A stretch of 64,000 nucleotides of DNA, taken from the NCBI GenBank assembly GCA_036345935.2, contig JADWOT020001383.1, forward strand, positions 1 to 64,000. Reading direction: 5' to 3'. This stretch comes from Taenia hydatigena (Eukaryota > Platyhelminthes > Cestoda > Cyclophyllidea > Taeniidae). Position 1 is the first letter of the stretch. Every line of letters starts with the position of its first letter. The translations under genes were made by a program, and so were the position numbers. Of this stretch, positions 62,790 through 64,000 are shown piece by piece. The notes beneath the pieces are model-generated. The model saw nothing but the letters and a program-made list of their open reading frames with translations, made no database searches and was not told the origin of the DNA.

Positions 62790-63272
62790 ACACCTCTATT
62801 TCAATTAGCTGCGATGCCCCATGCAGTGCTCGAATCCCCCGATTGGTTCTTATAACTACTTCATAATTAAACTGAATCAATCACAATCAATCAAGTGATA
62901 AATCTACCATGTCTAGATCAGAATAACTTTTGCAGAAGTCTAAGCAGTAGGCATAATCCTCTCGATGGGCTTAATTCTTTTCAGTGACTTTATTAAACAC
63001 AAATTCCTAAAGAAGCCTTCTTTGGCAGTAAATAGGGCGATGCTAAATGGTTATTGAGGTATTTACCCCGAATTTTATCGTCGGTAGAGCAGGATTTGAT
63101 TGTAGATAGCAGAATCACAAGTAATTCTGAGTAGCAGCTTACATAACCAAACGAGACCAATGTTTTGAGCTAGCAAAAGATCCCATTGAAAGCTCACGGA
63201 AGGGAGCGTTCTACTTGAACTAGTTTAATGCACGACTGTCTCACTGAAACTCGTCAATGTATAGGAACATGC
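62790..63272. other. Presumed intergenic, tail-to-tail interval
   Basis: This lies between the stop of the plus-strand candidate and the stop of the minus-strand exon at 63273. If both are real they are convergent. ATTAAA at 62867 could serve the plus-strand gene as a polyadenylation signal. No other feature was seen. Confidence 0.35.
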
Positions 63273-63545
63273 TTAAGACGGTTCTAAGAGAGGAGCCTGC
63301 AGCTTGAATCTGATTCCTATGCCGAGGGGCTTGCCGTCTATTTCTAACTTTATGCGTGCATAATCACCTGATGTGGGTTGCTTGAGCTTTTGCAGCTTTT
63401 GTTTGGTATGGCGCGAAGGGCAGATAAATGTAGACTCTGCCTTATCTGCTTCAGCGACTTCATCTACTTTATCGTCTGGACTGAACCTATTCATTTTATT
63501 GCCTTCCGATTTATACACTTCTCGAAGCTTACTACCTTCTGATGG
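63273..63545 (-). CDS. Probable 3' exon, 90 codons, unknown
   Basis: On the minus strand an exon opens after TTACTTGGGGCAG with CCA TCA GAA and stays open for 90 codons to TAA at 63273. The first part is charged (SPDDKVDEVAEADKAES), a short Cys-containing stretch follows, then a Lys/Gln-rich linker, and the end reads ARIKLEIDGKPLGIGIRFKL, an alternating hydrophobic pattern typical of beta strands. The LEIDGKPLGIGI stretch faintly recalls the first strands of a PDZ domain, but the segment is too short to call. The remaining exons would lie beyond 63545 or outside the window. Frames on the plus strand over the same bases are poorer. Confidence 0.45.
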   Translation of the reverse strand, partial: PSEGSKLREVYKSEGNKMNRFSPDDKVDEVAEADKAESTFICPSRHTKQKLQKLKQPTSGDYARIKLEIDGKPLGIGIRFKLQAPLLEPS

Positions 63546-63559
63546 CTGCCCCAAGTAAA

Positions 63560-64000
63560 TGTGGCAATAATGTCCAGTGTCTCTAGTTTATCGTCACATC
63601 AGTTACGTCCCTCTTCTCTGCTGCAATCTCAATAGTTGATAACTTTATTTGTACGGCAGGCACCTTACCAGCTGGAAAATGGCTAAATTGAGCTCATCCG
63701 GCGGTAAATATTCTTTGTTTACGCAGTTATTATTTGATATAGCCTAATTAAAAATTTAGAAAAACTGACTGCATTAATGTCCCCTGTATTATCCAAAGGA
63801 TTCCAACGCTCAGTTTTATTGGTAATGGTGACTTGGGCCATGCTGCGTTTTACAATTTCATAATCGGCAATGACATGCCATCTTTTCAACTCCACCTCTA
63901 CTCTCTACACTGCATCCACTCCAAGACATCGCAACGTTTTGTATTTTTACCTTAATTTTTTTAACATTTTTATAGAACCCTACCCTTGCGTGTAATAGTG
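63560..64000. other. No gene recognised
   Basis: Possibly intron of the minus-strand gene ending at 63273. I see no further exon before the window ends. Confidence 0.35.

Noticed and set aside
1..64000. Retrotransposon or DNA transposon proteins, CRISPR arrays, rRNA genes
   Set aside because: No reverse transcriptase, integrase or transposase motifs, no long terminal repeats, no regularly spaced identical repeats and no rRNA-like segments were seen on either strand.

Overview
The window looks like nuclear DNA of a eukaryote, most likely an invertebrate animal. There is no operon layout, no Shine-Dalgarno-led reading frames and no frame longer than 181 codons. CG dinucleotides are not obviously depleted, base composition is near 40% GC by eye, and the only plausible genes are short exons separated by introns of 50-90 bases with GT...AG ends. 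About twenty frames of 100 codons or more is close to what chance gives at this composition, so most are not genes. I could not match any predicted protein to a known family and I do not name a species.

Layout. From 1 to about 7.9 kb I see no gene, only a perfect hairpin and small simple repeats. At 8.1-8.3 kb lies the first clear copy of an old dispersed repeat whose purine-rich strand still reads as two degenerate exons. At 10.86-10.96 kb there is a compact structured segment, at 12.35 kb a second hairpin, and at 13.9-14.15 kb a duplicated unit 171 bases apart. At 16.4-16.9 kb there is a doubtful two-exon model on the minus strand. The interval 24.4-31 kb holds three more clear copies of the repeat, a candidate two-exon gene (24709-25161, plus) and a glutamate-rich minus-strand reading segment broken by one stop. 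From about 32.1 to 35.25 kb the plus strand is strongly G+T rich. It then turns A+C rich, with a G-quadruplex motif and a TCAA microsatellite at the switch. From 36.1 to 47.6 kb I see little.

The most gene-like features lie in the last third. At 47.86-48.19 kb (minus) is a 110-residue frame with a signal peptide and the processing sites of an amidated neuropeptide precursor. At 60.9-62.8 kb (plus) is a chain of candidate exons whose last four join in one frame. At 63.27-63.55 kb (minus) is a probable 3' exon.

No pathway can be reconstructed. The main novel signal is the repeat family near 8.2, 27.3, 29.5 and 30.6 kb, with weaker likely members near 16.7, 22.1, 24.5, 26.1, 38.6 and 47.6 kb. 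Its members share a reading frame, AG dinucleotides at two aligned exon starts, and a 171-183 base spacing between those starts in the four clear copies. It may be a dispersed, mostly dead gene family or the remains of an exon-bearing mobile element. All coding calls rest on reading by eye, without similarity search or transcript data.
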